DNA of 64,000 nt from Dermacentor variabilis. Its lineage: Eukaryota; Arthropoda; Arachnida; Ixodida; Ixodidae. Numbering within the stretch: position 1 is the stretch's first letter; each line of letters starts with the position of its first letter. Below, in pieces: positions 40,111-52,238 of this stretch. Made by a program: the position numbers and the translations under genes. The DNA lies in assembly GCF_050947875.1 (NCBI RefSeq), contig NC_134571.1, forward strand, positions 228,790,024-228,854,023, given 5' to 3'. The notes beneath the pieces are model-generated. The model searched no databases. It worked only from the letters and a program-made list of their open reading frames with translations, and was not told where the DNA came from.

Positions 40111-41558
40111 TGAAATCAATGCAGTTATGTCTGCTTCTTGCACTCTTCTTGCCCAAAAATTTTCAAACATAGTGTCCAGTACGCACCAGGACTTTGACTG
40201 CTTCTGCTTTTTACCTGCAGGTGTTGCTGCGAGATCCTTAATATGGCTGCGTGCAGCATTGTAACACTTGGTGGAGGCATTTCAAGTGGTAGCCAAAAAT
40301 ATAAAGAATCATCCTTGTCTGCACGAATGCTTTCAATTTCTAAATGCAGTGGTAACTATCACTATTAGTGCAAGGCCCCCCACATCTATGCGGCAAGTTC
40401 CATAGCTCGAAACTGAATTTTTCCTTTAGTGTTTCACAAGGCGTCTGATATGTCCACATTAGATGTGATGTGTTTGTTTTTATTTATCCCAGTGTGGAGA
40501 GAGCATCATTAAATTGTTTTTTTTATTTTTGCTTGTCTTGTTTTTTGGTTTATTTCGGAATTTATCAAGCACCAGTCTCATGATGCTAAAATGACTTATG
40601 TAATGGCAATCAGCTTTTGTTTTGCAGAAAAACAACGCATTTCCTGACCCATTGTTTGACATCCCCTCACTCGCATAATTTTGCAGAGTATTCTACCTAT
40701 ATTGACTTGCTTGACCTCCACTAAAGAGTCTTGCATTTTCAAATACGACTCTTTCCTTAAAACCATTCGACACTTCTCATAATTTCTGTACCATGGGCTT
40801 CGATACTCTGCATTCACCATTTTTGCTTGTTTCTGACTAAAAATTTCTTTTTTAATTTAGAGCTTAAATTTTACCTTTGGAACACAAGGAAGGGCTTGCC
40901 ATTGCATATCTGCATAAAAGGGAAACATGTTTCATTAAACGTTTGCAAAATCCAATTGAAGATTGATGAATGCAGCTTGCAGTGTGATTTGACTGAATGA
41001 GTTATAAAAGTAACTCATCTCACTCGGTAAATTAAAGCACATATTAGTGTGATGTGCAAGATACGTTACACTAACGTGGTGGATTCTCTTGCTTATACAG
41101 CAAAATAATCGGTGCGCGAGAAAAAAATTATTTTTGCATACCCCTTGTACACACTGATTTAAGGAGAATGAGCTGTAGCTGTCCACATGATCTACTTATT
41201 TTACCTGCGAGTATGGTCAACAAAAATGTGTCCCAGCTGCTTAGTGGTACTCGGGATTATGTCAGTATTGCATATGTGCCTGTTGTAAATAATTGTAAAC
41301 TGGAAATAATTGAATTTTGAAAATGCTCGCAGGGATCTGATGTGCATATCTTCAGTTTATGGATACATGTAAAAGACTCAGCCTCAAGTGCAAGTGAACG
41401 TTCCCGCAGGCCCGGAGTCAATCATGCAAATAGATTCGCTGCACAAATTTGTGACCAGAAAAGATATTCCACATGAAATGGCATGCAAGGAAGTGCTGAA
41501 AATATTGCACAGTTAATAAAACGCCTACGCTATTAATATGTGGGTTGATGCACTCGTC
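40111..41558. other. AT-rich noncoding interior of the 4.4-kb element
   Basis: No frame above 90 codons, and no domain or repeat recognised. Confidence 0.4.
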
Positions 41559-41704
41559 ATGCAAAACGGAGGTGAGGCGTGCAGACAGGACACAAGAGTA
41601 GAGTATTTACAAGCAAACAACACGAGCGCCGCCCACTTCTCTACTCTTGTGTCCTGTCTGCACGCCTCACCTCTGTTTTGCATAATGAATCTTTACCAAG
41701 TAGC
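41559..41704 (+). mobile_element. Hairpin element 2
   Basis: Arms 41559-41603 and 41639-41683 pair at 44 of 45 positions around a 35-nt loop that contains GAGCGC. The tail ATGAATCTTTACCAAGTAG (41685-41703) follows at once. The tail matches hairpin element 1, but the stem sequence is different. No target duplication was identified. Confidence 0.65.
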
Positions 41705-43009
41705 AGAGCTTTCTGCCGTTCTAAGTCTCGATGCACTCGATTTCGTCCGCATCAGGCACTCGCCTCTTGATTACTTCGTGGCACAGAAATACTCGGCATC
41801 AGGCTGTTTGTCTGCTGTGGCCTTTGTAGAAGCATGATTGTTCAAAGTGCAACAATTAAACAAATTCTTTGAGTTGCTCGCGGCTTCGCCAGTACAATTC
41901 CGGTACGCTGGTCCGCCTGTCCAGCAATTCCCTACTGAAGGGAAACCTGCAAATAAAAACACCGCTCCGCATGCAGAAAAATGCTCTACTGTGACGCTTC
42001 TCAAACGATTGTGATGCACCACAAGAGTTGCCTACTCGCGTGATATTCTCAACAAGGAGATACATTTGTTTACTTACATGTGAAGGTATATGCCAGAGCA
42101 CTTCGGGGCTTCGGTGGCACACAAGGCACGAGTGTGTGTGCCATAGCGTCCGATGTCGACGCGCGATCGCATGTCAAACCTAAACTGTACGAAACTACTA
42201 CGCATCCAAAAAAACAGATTCGAAACCGAAATTCGCGTCATCCTTTATTGCAAGAATGCGTACGTCATAATTTACATAAGTCGCGGACTTAGCGATCTCT
42301 TTCTGTAAACTTAATATTAACGTACCACCTTCATAAAGCCATCAGGTATGCGTCTTTAGATGAGAAAGCATAAGGTGACCTGTACTTGCTTTCAGCTCTT
42401 TCAATAGTAATTGCGCTGGCCACATTGACCAGTAGCAACAGGGCGGCGCCCTAGAGGTTCCCACTTTTCCGGCCCAGCTTTTCCTCTAGAGTTGTTCTAC
42501 TAACTCTATGGCTCGAGCAGTTCGTACACCGCGGCGCGTACCGTCGTGTGCTCGAGCAGTTCCGTACACATGATGTCCGCTTATCCCTGCTGTGGATTCA
42601 TTTATAGCAAGCATTTCCTCGCGTTTGTGCGCCTGAATCTAGCAGCTAGCGTGCAAACCTTACCTGAAGTTCCACTTCGTACGCGACTCGCTTCACTAGC
42701 GATTGACACCGTGCTAAAACTTCGCCGCCTAATTCTTGAACGGCGTACACGTATTCGGCACTGCATAATTTCTTGCCTTTGCGCAGCGTGCCACCCCTGA
42801 AAAAATCTTCGGCGCCCGACAATCGCTGCAGGCCGTGACACAACACAACAGAAAGTGGCGGGTTCATATTGTAAACGTGCTTTCCGAAGCAGACGACCGA
42901 GCATGGTACGACCCATTTTAGGACAGAGGGCGCTTTTTAGCACCTTTTTCGCGGCGCCCCCTGGGCAATGCAAGAACCCCATAGAGAAAGAGTGATGACT
43001 GACTTTATT

Positions 43010-43033
43010 GGATGGATGGATGGATGGATGGAT
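43010..43033. repeat. (GGAT)n microsatellite, LINE tail
   Basis: About six GGAT units at the 3' end of the minus-strand LINE to the right. On that strand it reads (ATCC)n after CTCATAACATCC, so it is the LINE's repeat tail. Confidence 0.85.
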
Positions 43034-44330
43034 GTTATGAGCGTCCCCTTTGGAACGGGGCGGTGGGTTGTGCCACCAAGCCCTTGCTATTATACTGCTT
43101 AATGTCCTACCTAGGTTAAACAATAAAAAAGAAAAAGAACTATGAACTACCACACCAAAATTTTCTGATCCCCTAGTGCGAAATGTGCTTTTGTACGTCT
43201 CCGTCTTTTGTCGTTTCCCTACTTTTCTTCCACCAATCCTCCAATCGCCTCTTACTTATGCCTATTGCGGACATATTTACTTTACCACTGCTCCCGCTGA
43301 ACCCAAGGGCTTCAAGGAGGCCAGTGGTGCCTAAATCGACCGCTGGGTAAGACGTCTTCACATTCTAATAAAACGTGCTCCATAGTTTCCCTAGCTTCAC
43401 CGCAGCAAGCACATGCTTCTTCTTCCTTCTTATATCTCGCTTTATATGTGCGTGTTCTAAGGCATCCCGATCTCGCTTCGAAAAGTAATGAGCTTCCCTT
43501 TGAGTTATCATAAATTGTTTCTTTCCTGATTTCTTTTTTTCCTCTTAATTAGTTACTCATGGCAGGTTTCTTTTCCATCGCCGCCGCCCATGAAATTATT
43601 TCCGCCTCTCTGACTCTCCGCTTGTCCTTCTTTATTGCTGTGTTGCCCGCCCTACAGGCCGCATACTTGCTGGTAAGCTTCCTAGTTCTTTTCCTCCACT
43701 GCGAATCAATGCCTTTCCTGTGCAGATACCTGGACACTCTCCTAGCCCATTTACTTTCTTCCATATTCCTCAGCCGTTCTTCATACTCAATTTTACTGCA
43801 CGCTTCCCTCACTTCAAAACTAGTCCAGCCCATATCACCCTGCACTGCTTCATTTGTAGTCTTCCCGTGAGCACCCAATGCGAGGCGACCCACTGACCTT
43901 TGGTTCCCGTTGAGTCCTGACTGTACCCCTGATTTAAAGCAAACGACCGCATTTCCAAAAGTAAGTCCTGGAACCATTACACCTTTCCACACACCTCGGA
44001 GGACCTCATACCTATTGTATCCCCATAGCGCTCTGTGCTTCATTATGGCTGAATTTCTCTTCCTCTTCACTGTTATTGTTTTTTCCTGCGTTTCCATATA
44101 TCTAGTGCCTTCGTTTATCCATATACCAAGGTATTTATATTCTGTTACCCAAGGTATTTCATGGCCCTGCATCTCCACTGTCTGTTCACTGTTTTCATTG
44201 AATACCATAACACCTGATTTTCTAACACTAAATTTCAAACCTAAATTGTTGCCTTCCTGTTCACCGATATTATCCAGACGTTGCAAATCACTTTGTTTGT
44301 TAGTTAGCAACACAATGTCACAAAATGAAG
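43034..44330 (-). mobile_element. 5'-truncated LINE A (ATCC-tailed)
   Basis: Minus strand: RT C-terminal region, then the zinc motif CACCGEARETMEHVLLECED (about 43380-43440), a 3' UTR with CAACCCACCGCCCCGTT, and the (ATCC)n tail. Stops lie between the ORF at 43549 and the zinc motif, so it is dead. The 5' end is cut near 44330, where LINE B begins on the other strand. Confidence 0.8.
43549..44330 (-). pseudogene. LINE RT C-terminal fragment
   Basis: DIVLLTNKQSDLQRL (degenerate start of the YADD block; the YAD part is missing), then KSGVMVFNEN, VTEYKYLGIWIN and VPGLTFGNAVVCF. A Lys/Arg-rich region runs to the stop at 43549. This is the thumb and post-RT region of a non-LTR retrotransposon whose clade I could not fix. 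The frame continues to 44385, but residues before DIVLL are not RT and probably belong to LINE B on the other strand. Confidence 0.75.
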
Positions 44331-45352
44331 AAGAGCACAGAAACGCAAACCCTCTTTGCAAAGCGGCCAACATTAGCAAAGCCATTTCTACTGAAAATCC
44401 TGTCGCTATGTCAAGAAACCAATATATTGCTGTCGGACGTTCACCTGCATAACACTAACGAGTTAGTAGCACCAAGGGAATCAGTCACCATACATTGTGA
44501 TTTCTCGTTCACAGAAACAAAAGAAAAGCATACAGCCAAGAAGCTGTAAAGCAACACTTCTTATCACTACAGAGTAAGTACAAGTGTCCAGAATTTTACA
44601 CTGATGCTTCAAAAACTGCTGAAACAACATCATTTGCTGCAATTGGTCCAGATTTTGTAGTCCATTTAAGATTAAACAAATACACAAGTATTCGTTCGAG
44701 GAATACTGCGTCACGCATGGCAAGAAGCTAGGGACACAGAAAATAGTAACAAATTTCACATCATCCAACCCTTCATTACCCAAACACCTGTATACCGGCA
44801 TAGACAGGAGGAAGTAATCATGTCGAGACTGTGGATAGGACACACACATGCAACACACTCATACTTACTAACCGGTACTGATCCACCGGTCTGCATTAGA
44901 TGTGGCAATCAACTCACAGTCATGCATGTTCTTATACAATGCCCTGGCATAGAAGCCACGCGAAAAAATACTTTCCTGAACTTTACCGCAGCAATTTATC
45001 TATGCACCCTGCATTTTTCCTATCGGCTGAGCCGATGTTCCCCCTCGACCGGCTGTTAAGTTATCTTAATGATGTGAACTTTTTGAAGAATATACTTACC
45101 GCTTTTAAACTCATCTTCCCTACGCTACCCGAAATCCTACATAATCATCCTAAATTCTCTCAAGAAATGCAAGCCTTATGTTTTTAATTCCTAGGCCTTT
45201 ACAGCCACCGCATTACATCACAGGCATTGCAGTCCATTATAGCCACTGTCATGTTTATAACATTATGCCGCACTACTAAACATTGTTGCTGGTGCTCTTT
45301 GGCCGTTGTAGCCCTTGCGCCATAAAACACTAATTAATAATAAATAAATAAG
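44331..45352 (+). mobile_element. 5'-truncated LINE B with RNase H (I-like group)
   Basis: The plus strand shows the end of an RT-RNase H linker, RNase H start (PEFYTDASKT...TSFAAIGPDF, about 44580-44660), a post-RNase H motif (MSRLWIGHTHATHSYLLTG), a zinc motif (CIRCGNQLTVMHVLIQCP), and an AT-rich tail (TTAATAATAAATAAAT) ending near 45352. RNase H in ORF2 is characteristic of I-type LINEs. Several frameshifts are present. Confidence 0.8.
44820..45059 (+). pseudogene. LINE B ORF2 C-terminal segment
   Basis: 79 codons starting MSRLWIGHTHATHSYL and containing the Cys/His motif CIRCGNQLTVMHVLIQC. A frameshift near 44965 puts the rest (HFPELYRSN..) into the frame of 44900-45187. Confidence 0.7.
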
Positions 45353-46816
45353 ATAACACAATGTCGTCCGCTTAGAATAAACCTGAGATCTGCTGCTCTA
45401 CTACTGTTCGCGCCTGTTTGTATGAGAGAATAAATAGGATATTACTTCCTTCTAGCGCTCTCTCCATCGTCACCATGTAAAGGGTCTTACATTCACATCG
45501 AAAGCGGAGCATCTGAGCGGCCAAGCGGATTTTCAACGCGGCGAGGCGGTGAGCGTGCGCGCCTGTTCAGCTGACGGCTCAGCTGAGAAAGTGTCTGCGT
45601 TCACCCGGTCGACGGAACGCAGGCGTTAGGTTCACCCAAACGTCACGTCCGGGATGTCGCGTTCGTTCTTTGTTTTTCGCGTCCGTGATGTCACATCCGT
45701 CTTTGGTTTTTGGCGGCAGAATGGCAAGCTCAAAGGTGAGCTACGCTCAAACAACTGGACAAAGATGTGGATCGTTTATTTTTTAGGGCTTGTGCTAGCG
45801 TAAGCTATCGTAAGTACTTCACTTTTCCATTCGATGTGCCTCTACTATGCAAACCTACGCTTTCGGCTGCCTGATACTTCATTTCCAGGTTCCTTACCAG
45901 CTTATTTTCCTTGTGACGCATCCCGCGGACCGCCGCATCGATCAGCCAGTGCTACATTGTACTGGTAAGAGCCTTTTTCACAATCACTTAAACGTAACAT
46001 TACCTGGTTACGGTGCTGCTACACGGCAGAATGTGTAAATGGCAGATGACCCAAGTGCGTCATGTGCGCGCACTTGTTTAGAGAAAATAAAGAGTATTCA
46101 TCATTTATCTCGCAATGTAAACGCACATTCCTGACACATGGTTCAGGTCTGCCGTCCGCCGACTAAGGGCGGTAGTGAATGAAGTCGCTAAATGAGTGCT
46201 TTGCGGCGTCATTGCACGCGCGGGAAACAGCGTTCGTTTACATAGTAATATGAGCCTTTACATAGCAATATCGCTGCGCTGTCAACAGCCATTCTCTGGT
46301 AACCTTTCTCCGCAGCGTAACGCTCGAGTGCTCTGTGCAAATGTGACAAAGGTTGCGTATGCGGTCGGTATTTGTGATTTTCTAGAAAGAAGCTTCATTA
46401 CAAAGTGCATGATCAGGCTGCGTGGTCGTCCATTCTACTAGAGCGGGACAATCAATAAACGATACAAGCATGGACATACACATGCTGTTGCCAAATAACC
46501 CTTATGGTGGGTCCATTTAATACTGGTGATTTAATCGTGGATGAAGACTGGGATGTTCTCTTTATGTGCTTGCTTCAAAGTAGGATAAATCGAAACGTGG
46601 CCAACAAATTTTACTAGTGTTATAAGGTTTTGTGAGAAAGGGTGTTGTGTATTGCTTTGTAACGAGTGACTTTTAAGAGTGTGACATTGTCTCCCATCGC
46701 ACGTGTATATCCCGGCTGGAAGTTATGTTCATGTGCTCAACAGTGCTTCAGGAACCCTCTGAGCGCTTACAAGTTGATATTACAGCCACTTGTGAATTCT
46801 GGTCCTAATGTAAGCA
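45353..46816. other. No gene established
   Basis: 45480-45760 is GC-rich and ends with an ATG (45721) giving MASSK followed by GTGAGC, which could be a first exon and splice donor. Nothing downstream supports it. The remainder is AT-rich with no repeats recognised. Confidence 0.3.
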
Positions 46817-46820
46817 TTAA

Positions 46821-48105
46821 AGGGACACTAAAGGTTACCAGAAACTCAAGTTAAAGTGGTAGAGCAATGTTCTAGAACGTCTAAGGTGTCAATATAATCG
46901 CGAACAGAGCTTCAGTAACCGAGAAATTGAGGTAAATGCATGACACGATTTGAGACCCCCCAGCGACATTCCGGTACTAGCCCGATGACGAAAGGACTCC
47001 TCATAATTTGTGTTACTAATACTCAACTACTAGTATTAAAAATATCATTTCATTCGATTATAAGACGGAAAAAAATGCTACTTGTCTACGTCTATTCATA
47101 TGGGTGTTCGAAAGGTTTCGTTTTCGCTCGACTCTGCGCGCTCGACTCTGCGCCGCGCACGCTTTGGAGTTTCAGTAGTTTCGTTATCGCGTCGTGCTGT
47201 GAGGGTTCTGATGGCTCGCGAAACTTTCATTTGGAACAAGCAGCAAGAATGTCACGTCCATGTGATGTCGTGGGAAGCCCTCGTTGCTTTCCCGCTCCGG
47301 AGAGCCGGTGTCGAGGCCGCCGTCGTAGTACGCAACGACGCCGGCAGTGCGAGCCCTCAGCAGCAGGTCGCACTCGTCGGTGCTCAAATCGCTGAAGTTG
47401 AGCCCACCATCGCGAGCCAATCTGTCGGTGTCAGGGTCCATTGCGACGAGCGTCGAAGTTAGCGTCATAGAATGAAGTACCAGCTTATGGGCGTCTTGCG
47501 CTGGAGTTTGAGGTATAGTAGCGGCGCCTGGTGGCGGTGCGGGAAACGACATCTGGGTCGTGCCAGCTTGGGTCGTATTGAACCCTGGCTGTGGCGAAGC
47601 ACGTTTCTAGGCCGAGTTTTGCGTCGATTCGCACATTTTTATGCCCTGTTGCGAGTGCGAAAAGGCTCGTCGCTTCTCATAGACCACGCCGACCACGCTG
47701 CGAGCTCGCCGCAGCCTATAGTTTAACGAAAACGGACTCTCCGTGTGCCGTGGGATGTAATTCTTTTCTCCTTCCGCTAGCCACCATACTCCCGCTTTCG
47801 CTCTGCTGTCGGCTCTGTCTTGGCTCTGTTTCTGGCCGCGCGTTCGCGTTTTGCGCAGAAAAGCCGTAGCGCCGTCTGCGGACGCCGTTCTACTCACCGA
47901 TGGCGCAACGTCACTATGAGACCATGATGTCAGTACTCCTCGATCGGAGGGCGGGCGATTTGAACTGCGCTAGAGGTACGCGGACGCTTTAGAACGCATT
48001 TTCTCTTAAAATAAGTCTCTCCTTGGCACGAAACAAGCGTTTCGAGGTTTCTGTGATGGTATTTCAACAGTCCACGTTGACTTAATAGTAACCTTTAGTG
48101 TCCCT
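46821..48105. mobile_element. TTAA-flanked element with AGGGACACTAAAGGTTAC ends
   Basis: It has inverted ends AGGGACACTAAAGG TTAC and TTAA at 46817-46820 and 48106-48109; the length is 1285 bp. It contains the MSFPAPPP-type ORF (minus) and the repeat parts also seen at 26970-27110, 35721-35804 and 37208-37240. It is non-autonomous. It belongs to the same TTAA/AGGG class as 34623-35716 and the end at 59395. Confidence 0.85.
47184..47552 (-). CDS. 122-residue ORF of the TTAA element, unknown
   Basis: It starts MSFPAPPPGAATIPQTPAQ and contains LARDGGLNFSDLSTDECDLL and VVAYYDGGLDTGSP. I recognise no domain. The start and upstream region are shared with 26686-27018, suggesting a true coding start conserved between copies. 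It may be the N-terminus of a transposase with the rest deleted. Confidence 0.4.
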   Translation of the reverse strand: MSFPAPPPGAATIPQTPAQDAHKLVLHSMTLTSTLVAMDPDTDRLARDGGLNFSDLSTDECDLLLRARTAGVVAYYDGGLDTGSPERESNEGFPRHHMDVTFLLLVPNESFASHQNPHSTTR

Positions 48106-48299
48106 TTAAGGGGTTTTAGCACTCCTCTTAGTGATAACCTTAGACGTTAATTCTATAGTGTATATTGTTAACTGACAAGCTGGGTCTGGTAAGTTTTACC
48201 TCTTGACACTAAGAACCTGTGGCATGATGAGTTTGCGCAAAAGAACAGTGTAGGTGCCATCATATATACACTCATTGTCATTCACGCAGACTATTGGAG

Positions 48300-48830
48300 G
48301 GACTCCAATCTACATTAAGTACAGCGCAATCGGCGCCAGTACCAGTGGTTGCTCAATGTGTGGTTTGGAATTTACGCCAGTGCAATAATCAGTACCATCT
48401 TCAATCACGCACTGACTGGACAGCGTTATGTGAACAATATCCTTGAAGGAGTGGTTGATGAGTTTCTCAGCAAAGTCCCGCTGTCACATCTTCCACTTCT
48501 GCTGTATCAGCAAGATGGGCCACCTGCATGCAGCAGCAGCCGAGCATGAAACTGGTTGGGTGCTACTTTTCAAATAGATTGGAAGGCACGAACCTGTAAA
48601 TAGGCCGGCTAGGTCACCTGACCTCTCTCCGTTAAGTTTCTTTCTTTGGGGTTATGTGAAAGATTGTGCCGGACGTCAGATTAGACGAATGTCAGATTAG
48701 TTCAAGGTAAGGATAATGGATGTCTGCCATAGAATTCCGGCATCGGTCATCAAGAAAGCCACTAAAGGTGTGATAAAATAGACAGTACTGTGTAGCTGCA
48801 AAAGGAGACCTATTTGAACACGTCCGCTAG
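48300..48830 (+). pseudogene. Decayed mariner/Tc-like DDE transposase
   Basis: 48349-48549 reads WFGIYASAIISTIF, LTGQRYVNNILEGVV and LLLYQQDGPPACSS, matching the block around the second catalytic Asp (QQDGAPAH type). Beyond the stop, fragments of PDLSPLSFFLWGYVKD (third-residue region) appear in another frame near 48620-48665. N-terminal parts and ends were not found. Confidence 0.65.
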
Positions 48831-50207
48831 GCTGATGTTCAACGGGGCTTACGAATTAATAGATAGTAAGAGCACACAGTTTTTTTTTGTCTGTGTGTGT
48901 GTGTGTGCCGACATTCTGATTGCCAGTTCGACTCATAGAAGCGGTATATTTAATTTCATGAACGCATTGGTTTTGCCTTTTCTCTACAAGTTGGTCGCTT
49001 TCCAGTGTGTTTATTTCGCTTTTATTTGTTGACACGAACCTGTTTTTGCAGCACGTATACACTTTCATAAAAAATAAGACGCTCACTTTATATTGGCTTT
49101 GGTCCGAAGCAAGTTTCTGGTGTGAAATATAATTCTGGTGTGAAATATAACTTCGCCCGCACTCTTTCGATGCGGTGCGAGCAAAGTCTGGATTTTGAAA
49201 CATTCTGTGCCTATTACATTGCTCTTCACATTTCGTGTGTGGTCAGAGCTGCACTTTGGCTGCGTTATCAAGGTGCTTTTGTTATCATTTATCAGTCGGC
49301 CTTGAGAGAGAGATAATAAGTGTGACGTAGAGAGAAAGGAGTAGCTGCGAAGCTGCGAAACCTGCTGTTGGGGCTCCTTCCGTACCATTATCAAGGTGGT
49401 GCGCTGTCTCTTCGGGTTCGCGATAGGCAATGCAGTTACTTTCAATCAGCTTAATTGAGGGCACTGCTTTATGATGCGGGTGAGAGTTCACTCACATGGT
49501 GTTTTTCATAGTTCGTGAGGTTATTTTCCAGTCGGTAAAATTGTACGCAATTAGTATGTGGCTGAAAACACTGTAGTTAGATGTCATTTTGGGATGCCAA
49601 CAAATGCCTCATTGACACTTTGAAAATTATGAGAGTACTTCTCGAGTTAGATAATTGTAATTACCAAATTAAATCTCAGTAACGAAAGAATTACTGGCTA
49701 CTACTCCACTTTACTGGAAACAATATGCACTAGGTTTTCTTCGAGTAACGGAACTGTTTTTTTTTAAATCTTAGTGCATGATAGCTGTGGAGCACTCTCT
49801 CTCTTCATCCCTATACCCCTTTCCCCAGTGCAGGGTAGAAAAACGGACATGTGTCTGGTTAACCTCTCTGCCTTTCCTCTCTTCTATTTCTCTCTCTCTA
49901 TAATTCACTCAGTAACCGTAATGAAGCCAAGCCAGATTCACTCGAAATCAGAATCAACAGCAGTCATGTACGGCAGCACTTATGCTCGGACTAGCAGAAA
50001 AATAAGAGAGGCTGCAGTTTTCCAGAAAGGCGAAGCAGTGTTAGTGATAGCCAAGGATGCGACAATTACACGGAGGAAGATTACACCAGCAAGGGGACTC
50101 AGGCTGTGAAATTGAACTGTCTCCTACTATGAGGTCTTGTATATACTTAGCGCCGTCACTTCAGTGCTCAAGTCTTCGAGGTCAAGCGAAGTTTCTTGAA
50201 GTGCAAG

Positions 50208-50209
<2 letters not shown>
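48831..50209. other. No gene recognised
   Basis: AT-rich, with a short (GT)n at 48889-48908 and a direct duplication of GGTGTGAAATATAA near 49119-49150. The ORFs are short and unsupported. Confidence 0.4.

Positions 50210-50286
<77 letters not shown>
50210..50286. repeat. (TA)n microsatellite
   Basis: About 76 bp of TA dinucleotides followed by CGTAAGGAAC. The CGTAAG edge also borders the (AT)n tracts at 15211 and 15652. Confidence 0.95.
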
Positions 50287-50287
<1 letters not shown>

Positions 50288-50996
50288 TAAGGAACTGCTT
50301 TATTCCAGCCAAGCTCGGACTGCTACCTCGAGGATTAAACTGTGCTGCTGGTGATGATATATGCAGATGGAAAAGATGTGCAGATGATGAAGTTGAAAGT
50401 CAGGCATGTGTTGTGCCCATGCTAATTCTCTCTCGCTGTGGAAGCGGCCGCCTGGCAGCGCGTAAGTACTATAAAATGCGTCAAGTATTTGATTTTAAGC
50501 GGGAGACATGCACTATCTCTGTGCCACAGCAACGGGAATCGGGTGGCGTTCTAACTAGCGAGACATGGTAATTGACAGGTGATGTCTGCTCAATGACCAT
50601 GGAAAGTCGAATAAAACACGAGAAATTTTTTGCATAAGCCAGGAATGCACACAGGAGTCCAAAGAACTTCGTCACCAGGAGAAAAAGTCACAGCACAGTG
50701 GATCCAGTCATAACGAAACTTGCGAGCGTCCTGGGAGACGCCGGTGTTAAGCGGGGCGAGGCGTCTGCACTCTGCGAGGCGAGACACAAACTGTTCCAAG
50801 AAAGGAACTGATGGGGGTACAGGAGTCGAAAGGAATGATACATCAAGAATGAAACCTGGTGAACAGCCATAGATGAAGCAAAAATGTTAAAAGCCAGTAG
50901 TACGTTGCGTAGCCATATTATAGGCGAATGTCATGAACGGCAGGATTGCATCCCCGTTCGTGTGGCCAGGGTGGATGTACGTACATCGCAATCATG

Positions 50997-51669
50997 TCAG
51001 AGAGGGTATGGTGAAAACACTCCGTCAACCTTTTTGGTCTGCGGATGGTAACTGGAAGTCGTCTTGCAAATTGTGTTAGAGACGCACAGAACTTCCGTAA
51101 GGATAGAAGAGAGGAAGACTGCTGCAGTCACTGAGGAGAACGCGCGGAGCGCTGCAGTGTAAGATAATGTTGTGTAGAAAGAAATTGGCGATTTCAGCAG
51201 CAGTCCCGGATGGTAGAGATGCTGTCTCCGCATAGCGTGTTGGTCTATGGCCATTGCAATCCAACAATTTCCATGTAAGGTCATGGGAAGAGGACCGTAC
51301 AAGTCTATTCCAACTACTTCAAAAGGCGAAGCGGGACAATGCAGAGGTTGTAAAGAGCCAGAAGGAGCTGTTGGGTTTGCTTTGACAATGAACGCAGGGT
51401 GCAACATACTTCGCAACGGCTGAAGATGGGCCAGGCCAGGAGCAGCGACTTCATATTCTGTTGTAAGTCTTGTGGTAGCCTAGATGACCAGTCGTCGCAT
51501 GAGCGTGAAAGGCTTCAAGCACCTCACATTGCAGAGAACATGGTATGACCGGGACCCATTTGTTGCCATCGATCTGATAAATGTTACGATGTAAAACCCC
51601 ATTGTGCAGCTTGAATTGATTAAGTTGTCGACGAAGTCTGGCATTTGGAGGCGACGAAGAATCTTCCAT
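50997..51669 (-). pseudogene. Integrase remnant
   Basis: Zinc-binding part (HATTGHLGYHKT at about 51480-51500) and catalytic core (VVGIDLYGPLPM and SSYHPQT) lie in two frames. The acidic residue after YHPQT is lost (KKVDGVFSP). Confidence 0.7.
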
Positions 51670-52238
51670 GCGTTGGAGAATAGTTCAGCAGTATGGGTCG
51701 ACGCGTTAGTGGGACACAAGGACAGATGGGCTGTCGTGTCTTAGCCATTCGAGGGTTACAATGGGTAAAGCCGATGAAGAGGACTCGGGACGTACACAAT
51801 CATGGAGAGGTTATGGTGAATCGTCATGATTCGGCAGAGGGTAGCAAGAGAGAACATTGGTGTCTTGATGCTTCTTTGCAGCCCTGTAGGTGACATTGAA
51901 ATCGTACTCCTGTAGGTGAAGCACACAGCAACCCAGCTGACCTGATAAATTCTTTAGCGATGAGAGCCAGCACAGTGTGTTATGGTCGGTAACGACTGTG
52001 AAATGGCGGCCATGAAGACATGGGTGAAATTTTTGCACTGCCCAACAGCAAGGCACTCCTGCTTGGTTATGGTGTAGTAATTTTCTGCACTGGTTAGTGC
52101 ACGACTAGCATAAGCAATTACTCGTTCGCGGAATGTGTTGTCACATTGCAGTAGAATGGCACCGAGACTGACTGCTAGCGTCGGTGTGAAAGATGGTGGG
52201 CGCGGTCGGATCAAATTGGCACAGTACTGGGTCTGACG

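Larger units (their letters stand above)
38073..42510. mobile_element. 4.4-kb element with CATAGAGTTA ends
   Basis: The left end CATAGAGTTACTATACTGAC and the right end (reverse complement) CATAGAGTTAGTAGAACAAC both continue with ACTCTAGAGGA and further inverted similarity (GCGCCGCC, TGTTGCTAC) over about 90 bp. Both are flanked by GCTCGAGC (38065-38072, 42511-42518). That 8-mer is its own reverse complement, so it may be a target duplication (P- or hAT-type, 8 bp) or part of the TIR. No transposase is seen inside. Confidence 0.6.

Noticed and set aside
42602..43153. 183-codon minus frame
   Set aside because: It runs across the LINE tail microsatellite and unrelated flanks; low complexity and no domain.
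45721..45741. First exon MASSK followed by a splice-donor-like GTGAGC
   Set aside because: GC-rich upstream sequence is suggestive, but no downstream exon or conserved protein could be seen.
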